A stretch of 64,000 nucleotides of DNA from Acerihabitans sp047324305 (GTDB lineage Bacteria > Pseudomonadota > Gammaproteobacteria > Enterobacterales > Enterobacteriaceae), in the NCBI RefSeq assembly GCF_047324305.1, contig NZ_CP178740.1, positions 186,001-250,000 of the forward strand, read 5' to 3'. Of the stretch, positions 1-9,195 are shown piece after piece (the stretch's first letter is position 1; each line of letters starts with the position of its first letter). Below the pieces are notes generated by a model, which ran no database searches, was not told the DNA's origin, and saw only the letters and a program-made list of their open reading frames with translations. The position numbers and the translations under genes are program-made.

Positions 1-1624
1 CGATCAGGAAACCGCCCAGGATGGCGAATTGCCCGGCCATATTGCCGGCGTCCCCCACCAGGGCGTAATAAAACAGTACCGTCTCCGCGCCTTCTCGGTA
101 CACCGCCAGGAAGCTGGTAAACCACAGGCCCGCCAGGGAGCCGGTGGTCAGGGACAGCGTCAGCTTGCCTTCCAGATAGGCCTGCCAGTGCCGGGCCTCC
201 ACTTTGGACAGCAGCCAGTAGCTCATAAAGAACAGCGTCACCACGGCGACCATCATGGTGACGCCTTCGAGCAGTTCGCGGTTGGCGCCGGAGTTGGCGA
301 ACAGCCATTGGAACAGCGCGGCGGTGACCACGCTCGCCAGCAGGGCAACCCAAACCGATTGCCGGATCAGCGGCAGCTTATCCTGATGCTTATTCTTGAC
401 CAGGTAGGCCACGATGGCGGCGACGATCAACAATGCCTCCATGCCTTCGCGCACGATGATAAGCAGGCTGTACACCAGCAATGTCCACTGGCTTTCGCCG
501 CCCTCGCCCAGCATTTCCACCGCTTTGGTGAGATTTTGCGCGAGCGCGTCGGCCTGTTCCTGGATCTGGGCGACCGACTGGCCGGCTTTCATTAGACTGA
601 CCAGGCGGGTGAAATAGCCTTCCAGCGTCGATTTAAACGCCGCGTCGCGCGAACCGATTTTGTTCTCCATGCCGGTGGCTTCGAAGCGGTCGAAATACGC
701 GTCCTGTATCGCCATCATGCCGGCTTTGGCCTGTCCGCCGCGATATTGGGCGATGGCGGCGGCTACCGCGGCGTTGATGTCGTCGCCGACCTGCCGCCAG
801 TTGGCGTCGGGCTGGGCGTCGCCGCCCGCCGCGGCGCTGGCCGGGGCGTTGGCTGCGGGCGCGGTCACCGGCTGGTCGGGACGGGTGGTGGGCAGGCCCG
901 GCAGCAGGTCTTCCAGATCCTGCAATAGCTGGGTGACGCCGTAGGACAGGTCATTCATCTGATCGGGTTTTGCGGCCAGGGCGATCAGGGCGATAAATTC
1001 CTGGTTGATGGCGGCCGCCTGCTGGGCGGAGCGGTTATTGCGCACCGACATTTCCATTTCCGAATTCTTATAGCCCTGAAAATGCGCCTGCTGCACGCGC
1101 TGGCTCGCGGCGGCATATTGTCCCGCCTGGTATTGCGTCAGGGCGTCGGCCAGCAGATCGTCGATGGTTTTAAAGCTTTGCTGCCAGTACAGGGCGATTT
1201 GCGTATTGCTATAGGCGTCATGCTGGCCCGCGGCCACCAGCTGATGGCCGCCGGACAATGCCGGCAGCACGCCGGTCAATTCATTTTTCAAGCCGTTGAT
1301 TTTATCTTGCACTTCCGCCAGCGGCTTGCCCTCGCCGATCAGACGGCGGATCTCGCCGAACTGGCTTTCCATTTGATAGCTTTTCTGCGCGGAAATATTG
1401 ATGCGGATCGGCCCCTCGAGATTTTCGAATACCTCGAAATAGGCCATTTGCACCTCGCGGCGCGCGGCGTCGTTCTGCTGCTGCTGATACAGCCGCGCGG
1501 TGGTGTCCAGCCGTCCCTGGATATCAGTGACCCACGTCTGGTAATCATCGGCCGCCCAGGCGGATGATATGCCCAGGAACAGGACAGCGCTGCAGAGAAG
1601 GTATTTTAAAACGGAAGTGAACAT
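1..1624 (-). CDS. FTR1-family iron permease with periplasmic N-terminal domain (3' end outside window)
   Basis: Probable inner-membrane iron permease of the FTR1/EfeU superfamily, FetM/FtrC-like because of its long extracytoplasmic N-terminus. The ATG at 1624 opens with a signal peptide of about 24 residues (ending ISSAWA). About 350 mostly hydrophilic, Gln/Ala-rich residues follow, then a hydrophobic membrane part. The two family iron-binding motifs are present: REGME at residues 392-396 and REGAE at 510-514. The protein is still open after 541 residues, so the last helices lie beyond base 1. A 19-bp near-consensus Fur box sits 22 bp upstream, so iron repression is likely. E. coli has no such gene next to nuoN, so this is an accessory gene; partner genes (fetP/p19- or efeO/efeB-like) would lie outside the window. 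Family is certain, exact subtype inferred. Confidence 0.88.
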   Translation of the reverse strand, partial: MFTSVLKYLLCSAVLFLGISSAWAADDYQTWVTDIQGRLDTTARLYQQQQNDAARREVQMAYFEVFENLEGPIRINISAQKSYQMESQFGEIRRLIGEGKPLAEVQDKINGLKNELTGVLPALSGGHQLVAAGQHDAYSNTQIALYWQQSFKTIDDLLADALTQYQAGQYAAASQRVQQAHFQGYKNSEMEMSVRNNRSAQQAAAINQEFIALIALAAKPDQMNDLSYGVTQLLQDLEDLLPGLPTTRPDQPVTAPAANAPASAAAGGDAQPDANWRQVGDDINAAVAAAIAQYRGGQAKAGMMAIQDAYFDRFEATGMENKIGSRDAAFKSTLEGYFTRLVSLMKAGQSVAQIQEQADALAQNLTKAVEMLGEGGESQWTLLVYSLLIIVREGMEALLIVAAIVAYLVKNKHQDKLPLIRQSVWVALLASVVTAALFQWLFANSGANRELLEGVTMMVAVVTLFFMSYWLLSKVEARHWQAYLEGKLTLSLTTGSLAGLWFTSFLAVYREGAETVLFYYALVGDAGNMAGQFAILGGFLI

Positions 1625-1646
1625 CGAGCCAACGCCAAACGTCAAT

Positions 1647-1665
1647 GAGAGTTATTTTCATTATC
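1647..1665 (-). promoter_or_regulatory. Fur box upstream of the iron permease
   Basis: The minus-strand 19-mer GATAATGAAAATAACTCTC matches the Fur consensus GATAATGATAATCATTATC at 15 of 19 positions, with the first 8 bases perfect. It lies 22 bp before the permease start codon, where it would block transcription or initiation when iron is sufficient. Seen directly; binding is inferred. Confidence 0.75.
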
Positions 1666-1831
1666 ACCGAATGGCATTAAGAAACAATGACGGGGGTCAA
1701 TAAAGCATTTTTTAACGAGAACTATTTCGTTTATTCAGTCAGACGCGTTTACGGCCGGGTCGGGCAACGGCCATGGCGACCGCCGCCCCGCGCGGCCCTC
1801 CCGCCGCGGTAACCGGGAGGGGAAAAACGTG

Positions 1832-3289
1832 TTACATCAACGGCTGCGCCAGTCTCACCAGGGAGATCAGCGGCTGCGGGAAGATACCCAGCAGCAACAC
1901 CAGCACGGAGGAGATCAGCACCACCACCCCGCCGGCGGTGAGCGCCCAGTTGCTCGGCGTATCCCGGCGCAATCTTTCCGGCGGACTGAGATACAGGCTG
2001 ACCATCACGCGCAGGTAATAGTACAGGCCGATAGCGCTGCCGAGCACCACGGTGCCGGTCAGCCACCACAGGTGCGCGCCGACGCCGGCCGCCATGATAT
2101 AGAATTTACCGATAAAACCCAGGGTCATCGGGATGCCGGCCAGCGACAGCATCATCACCGTCATTACCGCCGATAAAATCGGTTTGTGCCAGAACAGGCC
2201 GCGATAGGAGAACAGCGAGTCGGCATCCGGACCGCTGTAGGGGCTGGACATCAGGCTGACCACGCCGAAGGCGCCCAGACTGCTGAACAGGTAGCCGGCC
2301 AGGTAAACGCCCACCGCCTCCATGGCCAGCTGATGGGCCTGTACCGCAATCAGACCCACCGTCAGATAGCCCAGATGGGCAATGGAGGAATACCCCAGCA
2401 GGCGCTTGATATTGGTCTGGCCGATGGCCATCAGGTTGCCGAACATAATGGAGCAGAAGGCGATAATGGCCAGCGCCAGGCGCAGCGCGTCGCTATTCAC
2501 CACCGGCGTATAGAGGAACAGGCGCATCAGCACGGCGAAAATCGCCACCTTGCTGGCGGTGGCCAGGAAGGTGGACACCGGCGCGGGCGCGCCCTGGTAC
2601 ACATCCGGCGTCCACAGGTGGAACGGCACCAGCGACAGCTTGAAGCCCAGGCCGACAATCATCATGCCCAGCCCCGCCAGCAACAGCGGCTGGTGCAGCA
2701 TGGCGTCGTCCAGACGCTGTCCCAGCGCGCCAAAACCCAGGGCGCCGGTGTCGGCATAGACCAGCGCCATGCCGAACAGCAGGAACGACGAGGCGGCGGC
2801 GGACAACAGGGTGTATTTCAGGCTGGCTTCCAGCGAGCGCTTTTGCCGGTAGGCATACCCTATCAGGCCGAACAGCGGCAGGGAAATGAGCTCGATACCC
2901 AGGAACATCGAGGCCAGATGATTGGCGCCGGCCAGCAGGATGCCGCCCATGGCGGCAATCAGCACCAGCAGGTAAAACTCATCGCGGTTGCCGGGGTAGC
3001 CCGCCAGCCACGGATAGGCGAAGGTGCTGGTGGCCAGGCTCGCCGCCAGGACCAGCGCGGTATAGAACATCGAATAGCCGTCGGCGCGGATAAGCGGCGT
3101 CACATCCATCGGGCCGGCCTGGCCGACAAAAAACAGCGACAGTAAAGCCAGGTTCAGACCGATAACGGTCAGGGTGGCATTGACAAAGTGGTTGCGTCGC
3201 CACGCAATGCACAGCATCACAACCACCACCGTCAATCCGACGATCAACAGCGGTAACAGTGCGATCAGTTGTTGAGGAGTTATTGTCAT
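1832..3289 (-). CDS. nuoN: NADH-quinone oxidoreductase subunit N
   Basis: Membrane subunit NuoN of respiratory complex I, one of the three antiporter-like proton-translocating subunits (with NuoL and NuoM) in the inner membrane. The 485 residues equal the usual length and are almost entirely hydrophobic, consistent with about 14 transmembrane helices. The antiporter-like core includes the segment FKLSLVPFHLWTPDVYQGAP around residues 220-240, with the conserved Lys/His/Trp region. It is the last gene of the nuo operon, starting 6 bp after the nuoM stop behind a GGAG ribosome site. I see no U-rich terminator immediately downstream. Confidence 0.98.
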   Translation of the reverse strand: MTITPQQLIALLPLLIVGLTVVVVMLCIAWRRNHFVNATLTVIGLNLALLSLFFVGQAGPMDVTPLIRADGYSMFYTALVLAASLATSTFAYPWLAGYPGNRDEFYLLVLIAAMGGILLAGANHLASMFLGIELISLPLFGLIGYAYRQKRSLEASLKYTLLSAAASSFLLFGMALVYADTGALGFGALGQRLDDAMLHQPLLLAGLGMMIVGLGFKLSLVPFHLWTPDVYQGAPAPVSTFLATASKVAIFAVLMRLFLYTPVVNSDALRLALAIIAFCSIMFGNLMAIGQTNIKRLLGYSSIAHLGYLTVGLIAVQAHQLAMEAVGVYLAGYLFSSLGAFGVVSLMSSPYSGPDADSLFSYRGLFWHKPILSAVMTVMMLSLAGIPMTLGFIGKFYIMAAGVGAHLWWLTGTVVLGSAIGLYYYLRVMVSLYLSPPERLRRDTPSNWALTAGGVVVLISSVLVLLLGIFPQPLISLVRLAQPLM

Positions 3290-3295
3290 GGCGAA

Positions 3296-4837
3296 TTACG
3301 GCCTTGTTGTTAGAGTTGAAACAGCTGATCCTGCTGCGTTTAGCGAGAACCAGTGCTGAACGTTGCTCATTGCCGCGTCGGACGTTTGCAGCACCGCCTG
3401 CGGGAAGAAGCCCAGCAGCACCAGCAGCACCACCAGCAGCATAATGATCAACAGCTCGCGCATCGTCATGCCCGGCAAGGGTTCCTGCGATTTCGCCGGA
3501 CCGTAATAAGCGCGCTGCATCATAATCAACGAATACACCGAGGCAAAAACCAGGCCGAAGGTGGAAATAACCGTAATCACCGGCACCACCGGGAAACTGC
3601 CGAACAGGATCAGGAACTCGCCGACAAAGTTGCCGGTACCCGGCATCCCAAGCGTCGCCACCGCAAAGAACAGCGACAGCGCGGGAATGAATTTTATCCG
3701 TCCCCATAGTCCGCCCATCTGGCGCATATCGCGGGTATGCAGACGTTCATACAGCTGGCCGCAGATAATAAACATCCCGGCGGCGGACAGGCCGTGGGCG
3801 ATCATCTGCACCACCGCGCCCTGGTAGGCCAGCTGGCTGCCGGTGTAGATGGCAATCAGCACAAACCCCATATGGGAAACGCTGGTATAGGCAATCAGGC
3901 GCTTGATATCGGTCTGGGCAAACGCCATCCAGGCGCCGTAGAAAATGCCCACCACGCCCAGCCACATAGCAATGGGCGCGAACTGGTGGGACGCCTCGGG
4001 GAACAGCGGCAGGCAAAAGCGCAGCATGCCGTAGGCGGCGGTTTTCAGCAGGATGCCCGCCAAGTCGACTGAACCGGCGGTAGGCGCCTGGCTATGGGCG
4101 TCCGGCAGCCAGCCGTGCAGCGGCACCACCGGCATTTTCACCGCGAAGGCGATAAAGAAGCCCAGCATCAGCAGGTACTGCACCAGCGACGACATCGGGG
4201 TATGCAGCAGGTCTTCGTAATTGAAGGTCCAGACGTCGGTGGCATGATAATGCACCAGCACCAGCGCCAGGATCGCCACCAGCATCACCAGCCCGCTGGA
4301 CTGGGTATAGATAAAGAACTTGGTGGCGGCGGTGATGCGCGTCTTGCCGTCGGAGGCCTTATGGCCCCACAGGGCAATCAGGAAGTACATCGGCACCAGC
4401 ATCATTTCCCAGAAAAAGAAAAACAGGAACATGTCGATGGCCAGGAACACGCCGATGACGCCGCCCAGGATCCACAGCAGATTAAGATGGAAAAAGCCCT
4501 GGTAGCGCTGGATTTCACGCCACGAACAGAGAATGGCCAGCACGCCCAGCAGGCCGGTCAGCACCACCATCAGCAGGGACAGACCGTCCAGCGCCAGGCG
4601 GAACGAGATACCGAAACGCGGTATCCACGGCAGCACAAACTCGGATTGCCACTGCGGCAGGCCCTGCGCCGAAACCAGTGAATACCCGCCCTGCAGCCAC
4701 AGCTGCAGGGAGAGCGCCAGAGTCAGCCCCATGGCGATCAAGGCTATCCAGCGCGGCACCTTGGTACCGAAGCGCTCGCATTGCCAACACAGCAGACCGC
4801 CAATGAAGGGGAAAAGTATTAGCCAAGGTAGTAGCAT
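3296..4837 (-). CDS. nuoM: NADH-quinone oxidoreductase subunit M
   Basis: Complex I antiporter-like membrane subunit NuoM, 513 residues from the ATG at 4837. That start gives the family N-terminus MLLPWLILFPFIGG. An in-frame ATG at 4849 is also possible, but its purine-rich site abuts the codon too closely. The conserved channel segment PVVPLHGWLPDAHSQAPTAG is intact near residue 240, with Lys and His residues for proton transfer. About 14 transmembrane helices are expected. It sits between nuoL (112-bp gap with a stem-loop) and nuoN (6-bp gap). Confidence 0.97.
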   Translation of the reverse strand: MLLPWLILFPFIGGLLCWQCERFGTKVPRWIALIAMGLTLALSLQLWLQGGYSLVSAQGLPQWQSEFVLPWIPRFGISFRLALDGLSLLMVVLTGLLGVLAILCSWREIQRYQGFFHLNLLWILGGVIGVFLAIDMFLFFFFWEMMLVPMYFLIALWGHKASDGKTRITAATKFFIYTQSSGLVMLVAILALVLVHYHATDVWTFNYEDLLHTPMSSLVQYLLMLGFFIAFAVKMPVVPLHGWLPDAHSQAPTAGSVDLAGILLKTAAYGMLRFCLPLFPEASHQFAPIAMWLGVVGIFYGAWMAFAQTDIKRLIAYTSVSHMGFVLIAIYTGSQLAYQGAVVQMIAHGLSAAGMFIICGQLYERLHTRDMRQMGGLWGRIKFIPALSLFFAVATLGMPGTGNFVGEFLILFGSFPVVPVITVISTFGLVFASVYSLIMMQRAYYGPAKSQEPLPGMTMRELLIIMLLVVLLVLLGFFPQAVLQTSDAAMSNVQHWFSLNAAGSAVSTLTTRP

Positions 4838-4884
4838 GGCGTTGTGCATCCCTAAATTGAAAAAAACCTGAAAACTTACCTACT

Positions 4885-4920
4885 GGCGGGAGAAGACATG
4901 ATGCCGGTGTTCTTCCCGCC
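4885..4920. other. Stem-loop in the nuoL-nuoM gap
   Basis: An inverted repeat with arms GGCGGGAGAAGACA and TGTTCTTCCCGCC (one bulged base) around a loop of about 9 bases occupies the otherwise unusual 112-bp gap between nuoL and nuoM. There is no U-tract on the minus strand, so it is more likely an mRNA-stability or processing structure than a terminator. Structure is seen; role is inferred. Confidence 0.6.
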
Positions 4921-4949
4921 CCGCGCGTGTCATTTAACGCCGCCGCCGT

Positions 4950-6794
4950 TTACACGAATATCAACAGCGCCACCACAATCACGGCGCCCAGACTCATGGA
5001 TGCCGCATACCAGCGCAACTGGCCGTTCTCGCTAAGCGTCAGCCCGTGTCCGGCCCAGCGCGCCAGCACCGCCGGCACGCTCATCAGGCTGTTCAGCGGA
5101 TCGCTTTGCAGCAGCCGGGCAACGCCCAGGTACGGCCTGACAAACACTTTGTCATACAGCCAGTCGAAGCCCCAGGCGTTAAACCACCAGACGGTGAAGA
5201 ACCGTCCCGGGGCGCTGGCGGCCACGGCATGCACCAAGCGGCGCTTGCCGAGATACAGCCCGGCGGCGAGCAGAATACCGAGGATCACCACCACGCCGGA
5301 GACAATCTCCAGGGTGATCTTGCCCTCTTCACCCAGGTGGCTGTCCGGCAGCACGCCCGCCAAAGGCGGCGTAATCAGCGCGCCGATAAAGGTGGACAGC
5401 ACCAGCAGCACCAGCAGGGGCAGGTGATGGCTGATGCCTTTGCCGGCATGGGCCTTGATCTGCTCCTTGCCGTGGAACACGATAAAGATCATGCGGAAGG
5501 TATAGAGGGAGGTCAGCAGCGCGCCCGCCAGCCCGGCCAGCATCAGGTTGAAATGGCCGTTCGCCAGCGCGCCCCACAGGATTTCGTCTTTACTGTAGAA
5601 ACCGGCGGTAATCACGGGCAGCGCCGCCAGGGCCGCGCCCCCCACCAGGAAGCAGATATAGACCAGCGGGATGGACTTGCGCAGCCCGCCCATCTTGAAG
5701 ATATTCTGCTCGTGGTGGCAGGCCAGGATAACCGAACCGGAGGACAGGAACAGCAGCGCCTTGAAGAACGCATGGGTCATCAGGTGGAAAATGGCCGCAT
5801 CCCAGGCCTGCACGCCCAGCGCCAGGAACATGTAGCCGATCTGGCTCATGGTGGAGTAGGCCAGCACCCGCTTGATATCGGTCTGGACCAGCGCGGCGAA
5901 ACCGGCCAGCACCAGGGTAACCGCGCCGATGATGCCCACCAGGTGCAAGACCTCGGGCGCCATCAGGAACAGTCCGTGGGTACGGGCGATCAGGTATACG
6001 CCGGCCGTGACCATGGTGGCGGCGTGGATCAGCGCCGACACCGGGGTCGGGCCGGCCATGGCGTCCGCCAGCCAGGTTTGCAGCGGCAGCTGCGCCGATT
6101 TACCCACCGCGCCGCCAAGCAGCATCAGCGTCGCCCAGGTGATGGCCGTGGAGCCCACCGCCAGATGCTGCGGCGCCAGTACCATCAGCTCGCGGAAATT
6201 CAGCGTGCCCAGTTCCGAATACAGGATAAACAGGGCAAACGCCAGCAGCACGTCGCCGACGCGGGTGACGATAAAGGCTTTCATCGCCGCCGCGCCGTTT
6301 TTGGATTCTTTATAATAGAAACCAATCAGCAGGTAGCTGCACAGCCCCACCCCTTCCCAGCCGAGATACATCAGCAGCAGGTTATCGGCCAGCACCAGCA
6401 ATACCATGCTGGCGATAAACAGGTTGGTATAGGCAAAAAAGCGCGAATAGCCCTCTTCGCCGCGCATATACCAGGAGGCGAACAGATGGATCAGGAAACC
6501 GACCCCGGTCACCACCGACAGCATGGTCAGCGCCAGGCCGTCCAGCGACAGGGTAAAGGCGATATTAAACTTGCCCACCGTCATCCAGGTCCACAGCGGC
6601 TGGTTGAATACCGCCGCCGCGCTTTCCCGCGTGCCGAGAAAATCAACCGCTACCCAGGCCGTGGTCAGCGCGGCCAGGCCGACGGCGCCGACGCCCACCA
6701 GGGCCGACAGGTTTTCCGACCAGCGTCCCCGTGAAAACGCCAGCAGCAGATACCCCACCAGGGGAAACAGAATAGTTAAATAGAGTAGGTTCAT
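4950..6794 (-). CDS. nuoL: NADH-quinone oxidoreductase subunit L
   Basis: Largest antiporter-like subunit of complex I and the distal proton-pumping module, with the long amphipathic C-terminal helix that braces the membrane arm. The 614 residues match the E. coli length of 613. Characteristic segments are FWEGVGLCSYLLIGFYY-like (here YLGWEGVGLCSYLLIGFYY near residues 140-160) and LQTWLADAMAGPTPVSALIH near residue 240. The ATG at 6794 overlaps the nuoK stop by 4 bp (ATGA), indicating translational coupling. Confidence 0.98.
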   Translation of the reverse strand: MNLLYLTILFPLVGYLLLAFSRGRWSENLSALVGVGAVGLAALTTAWVAVDFLGTRESAAAVFNQPLWTWMTVGKFNIAFTLSLDGLALTMLSVVTGVGFLIHLFASWYMRGEEGYSRFFAYTNLFIASMVLLVLADNLLLMYLGWEGVGLCSYLLIGFYYKESKNGAAAMKAFIVTRVGDVLLAFALFILYSELGTLNFRELMVLAPQHLAVGSTAITWATLMLLGGAVGKSAQLPLQTWLADAMAGPTPVSALIHAATMVTAGVYLIARTHGLFLMAPEVLHLVGIIGAVTLVLAGFAALVQTDIKRVLAYSTMSQIGYMFLALGVQAWDAAIFHLMTHAFFKALLFLSSGSVILACHHEQNIFKMGGLRKSIPLVYICFLVGGAALAALPVITAGFYSKDEILWGALANGHFNLMLAGLAGALLTSLYTFRMIFIVFHGKEQIKAHAGKGISHHLPLLVLLVLSTFIGALITPPLAGVLPDSHLGEEGKITLEIVSGVVVILGILLAAGLYLGKRRLVHAVAASAPGRFFTVWWFNAWGFDWLYDKVFVRPYLGVARLLQSDPLNSLMSVPAVLARWAGHGLTLSENGQLRWYAASMSLGAVIVVALLIFV

Positions 6795-7093
6795 CCGTGC
6801 ATCTCGCTGACGTTATCGATATTCAGGGATTGGCGGCGGCGATGCAGCTGCAGCAGCAGCGCCAGGCCGATGCTGGCCTCGGCGGCGCCGAGGCTAATGG
6901 CCAGGATATACATGACCTGTCCGTCGGCCTGTCCCCAGTAGCTGCCGGCAACGATAAACGCCAGGGCGGAGGCGTTAATCATGATTTCCAGCCCCAGCAG
7001 CATAAACAGCAGGTTGCGGCGGATGAGCATGCCCGTCAAACCCAGTACAAACAGAATGGCGGCCAAAATGAGTCCGTGCGTTAACGGGATCAT
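6791..7093 (-). CDS. nuoK: NADH-quinone oxidoreductase subunit K
   Basis: Small complex I membrane subunit, 100 residues, identical in length to E. coli NuoK, with three predicted helices. The conserved acidic residues of the proton channel are visible in LLGLEIMINASALAF (about residues 32-46) and in the AEASIGLAL stretch (about 70-78). Both ends overlap neighbours by 4 bp: its start with the nuoJ stop and its stop with the nuoL start. Tight stoichiometric translation within the operon is implied. Confidence 0.98.
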   Translation of the reverse strand: MIPLTHGLILAAILFVLGLTGMLIRRNLLFMLLGLEIMINASALAFIVAGSYWGQADGQVMYILAISLGAAEASIGLALLLQLHRRRQSLNIDNVSEMHG

Positions 7094-7650
7094 GCCTGCT
7101 CCTCCGGTTTTCTTTTTATGGCATCGGGCAGCTTGGGTCCCTTGGGCAGCGCATCGCCCTCGCGATCTTCACGCCCGAGATGGAACGCCACCACCAGCCC
7201 GGCCAGCAGCAGCATGGACGCCAGCTCCACCGCCAGGACGTAAGGTCCGAACAACGCGATGCCCACCGCCTTGGCGCTGATCACCTCACCCGATATGCCG
7301 TGATCGGGCACGCCGTAAATGGCCCGGATCAGGATCGCCAGCAACAGCAGCGACAGTATGCCCGGCCCGACCCAGGCGGACGGGGCAAGCCAGCCGCGTT
7401 CGCGCCGCTGGTCGGCGGCGCCGAGGTTAAGCATCATCACCACGAACACGAACAGCACCATGATGGCGCCGGCGTAGACGATGATTTCCAGCGCGCCGGC
7501 GAAATAGGCCCCGAGCGCAAAGAATACGCAGGCGATAGCCAGCAGCGAGACAATCAGGTAAAGCAATGCGTGCACCGGGTGGGTATGGGTGATAACCCGC
7601 AGGGTTGCCAGTATCGCCACCAGGCCTGACAAATAAAAAGCGACTTCCAT
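7090..7650 (-). CDS. nuoJ: NADH-quinone oxidoreductase subunit J
   Basis: Complex I membrane subunit NuoJ, 186 residues from the ATG at 7650. That start is preceded by GGAG at good spacing and gives the family N-terminus MEVAFYLSG; a start 12 codons upstream would add residues absent from homologues. Five helices are expected in the first 165 residues, including the conserved VYAGAIMVLFVFVVMMLNL segment near residues 60-80. A hydrophilic tail rich in Lys/Glu/Pro follows. It overlaps nuoK by 4 bp and begins 10 bp after nuoI. Confidence 0.97.
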   Translation of the reverse strand: MEVAFYLSGLVAILATLRVITHTHPVHALLYLIVSLLAIACVFFALGAYFAGALEIIVYAGAIMVLFVFVVMMLNLGAADQRRERGWLAPSAWVGPGILSLLLLAILIRAIYGVPDHGISGEVISAKAVGIALFGPYVLAVELASMLLLAGLVVAFHLGREDREGDALPKGPKLPDAIKRKPEEQA

Positions 7651-7660
7651 GCTTAACTCC

Positions 7661-8203
7661 TTAGGGCAGCAAACCTTTGACGTCAATGGGTTTGGCTTCG
7701 TTTTCCGCTTCGCCCTTATCTTTCCCGTCGATCGCCATACCGGCCATGCGGTAAAAATTATATTCCGGATATTTACCCGGCCCCGAAATCAGCAGATTTT
7801 CTTTTTCATAAACCAGATCCTGGCGCCGGTACTCACCCATTTCAAAATCCGGGGTCAGTTGGATAGCCGTGGTCGGACACGCCTCTTCGCACAGGCCGCA
7901 GAAAATGCAGCGCGAAAAGTTGATGCGGAAAAACTCCGGATACCAGCGTCCGTCCGCGGTCTCGGCTTTCTGCAGGGAAATGCAGGCCACCGGGCACGCC
8001 ACCGCGCACAGGTTACAGGCCACGCAGCGCTCTTCGCCGTCCGGGTCGCGCGTCAGTACGATGCGGCCGCGAAAACGCGGCGCCGTATTGACCGGCACAT
8101 CGGGATACATCAGCGTTTCACGCTTGCTGAACGCCTGCATGCCGATCATCCAGATACTGCGTAGCTGGGTGCCGGCACCATACACTAATTCTTTTAACGT
8201 CAT
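7661..8203 (-). CDS. nuoI: NADH-quinone oxidoreductase subunit I (8Fe ferredoxin)
   Basis: Peripheral-arm subunit of complex I carrying the two [4Fe-4S] clusters N6a and N6b that pass electrons to NuoB. Both motifs are complete: CVACNLCAVACP with cysteines 60, 63, 66, 70, and CIFCGLCEEACP with cysteines 99, 102, 105, 109. The 180 residues equal the E. coli length. The start ATG follows a GGTGA site. The gene sits between nuoH (14-bp gap) and nuoJ (10-bp gap). Confidence 0.98.
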   Translation of the reverse strand: MTLKELVYGAGTQLRSIWMIGMQAFSKRETLMYPDVPVNTAPRFRGRIVLTRDPDGEERCVACNLCAVACPVACISLQKAETADGRWYPEFFRINFSRCIFCGLCEEACPTTAIQLTPDFEMGEYRRQDLVYEKENLLISGPGKYPEYNFYRMAGMAIDGKDKGEAENEAKPIDVKGLLP

Positions 8204-8217
8204 GGTTTATTCACCCC

Positions 8218-9195
8218 TCATTGAGCGTTGTACAAAATGACCGCCGCCGTCGCCAGCAGGTTCAGCAGCGTTAACGGCAGGCAGATTGTCCAGCCGAACG
8301 ACATCACCTGGTCATAGCGCGGACGGGGCAGCGCCGCGCGGATCAGGATGAACATCATCATGAAGAAGGCGGTTTTAATGGCAAACCAGATGAACGGCGG
8401 TAAAAACGGCCCCTGCCAGCCGCCGAAAAACAGCGTGACGATCAGGGCCGACACCGTGACGATGCCGATATATTCGCCGACAAAAAACAGGCCGAATTTC
8501 ATGCCCGAATATTCGATATGGTAGCCGTCGGCCAGTTCCTGTTCCGCTTCCGGCTGGTCGAACGGATGCCGGTGGCAGACCGCGATGCCCGCCAGCACAA
8601 AGGTGGCGAAACCGAAGAACTGCGGAATGATATTCCACAGATGGGCCTGGGAGGCGACGATATCGCCGAGACTGAACGAACCGGCGCGCGCCACCACGCC
8701 CATCAGGGACAAGCCCAGGAAGACCTCGTAGCTGAGGGTCTGGGCCGAGGCGCGCATGGCGCCGAGCAGCGAGTATTTATTATTGCTCGACCAGCCGGCG
8801 AACAGCACCGCGTACACCGCCAGGCCCGCCATCATCAGGAAGAACAGCACGCCGATATTCAGATCCGAGACCACCCAGGTCGGGCTGACCGGGATCACCG
8901 TAAAAGACACCAGCAGAGCGGTAAAGGCGATAACCGGCGCCAGGGTGAAGATCATGCGATCGGAAAACGGCGGCACCCAGTCTTCCTTGAAAAACATTTT
9001 CAGCATATCCGCCACCAGCTGGAGCGAACCGCCCCAGCCGACCCGGTTGGGTCCGTAGCGGTTCTGGAACAGGCCCAGCAGCCGGCGTTCGGCAAAGCTC
9101 ATGTAGGCGCCGCAGGTGACCACCACCAGCAGGATCACCACCGCTTTCAGTACCGTCAGAATGATGTCAATCACGTCCGATGTTAACCAACTCAT
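8218..9195 (-). CDS. nuoH: NADH-quinone oxidoreductase subunit H
   Basis: NuoH is the membrane subunit that forms the quinone-binding chamber with NuoB and NuoD. The 325 residues match the family and contain about eight helices. The conserved signatures AERRLLGLFQNRYGPNRVG (about residues 34-52) and HPFDQPEAEQELADGYHIEY (about 208-227) are intact. The latter is the acidic loop lining the quinone channel. Its ATG overlaps the nuoG stop by 4 bp. Confidence 0.98.
   Translation of the reverse strand: MSWLTSDVIDIILTVLKAVVILLVVVTCGAYMSFAERRLLGLFQNRYGPNRVGWGGSLQLVADMLKMFFKEDWVPPFSDRMIFTLAPVIAFTALLVSFTVIPVSPTWVVSDLNIGVLFFLMMAGLAVYAVLFAGWSSNNKYSLLGAMRASAQTLSYEVFLGLSLMGVVARAGSFSLGDIVASQAHLWNIIPQFFGFATFVLAGIAVCHRHPFDQPEAEQELADGYHIEYSGMKFGLFFVGEYIGIVTVSALIVTLFFGGWQGPFLPPFIWFAIKTAFFMMMFILIRAALPRPRYDQVMSFGWTICLPLTLLNLLATAAVILYNAQ

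Noticed and set aside
1801..1831. Terminator for the nuo operon at the CCTCCCG/CGGGAGG dyad
   Set aside because: The A-run lies on the nuoN side, so on the minus strand no T-run follows the hairpin.
5046..6734. 562-codon open frame opposite nuoL
   Set aside because: Gln/His/Arg-rich shadow of a GC-rich gene; nuoL is certain on the other strand. The same applies to long antisense frames opposite nuoN, nuoF, nuoCD, nuoG, pta, purF, aroC and the copper receptor.
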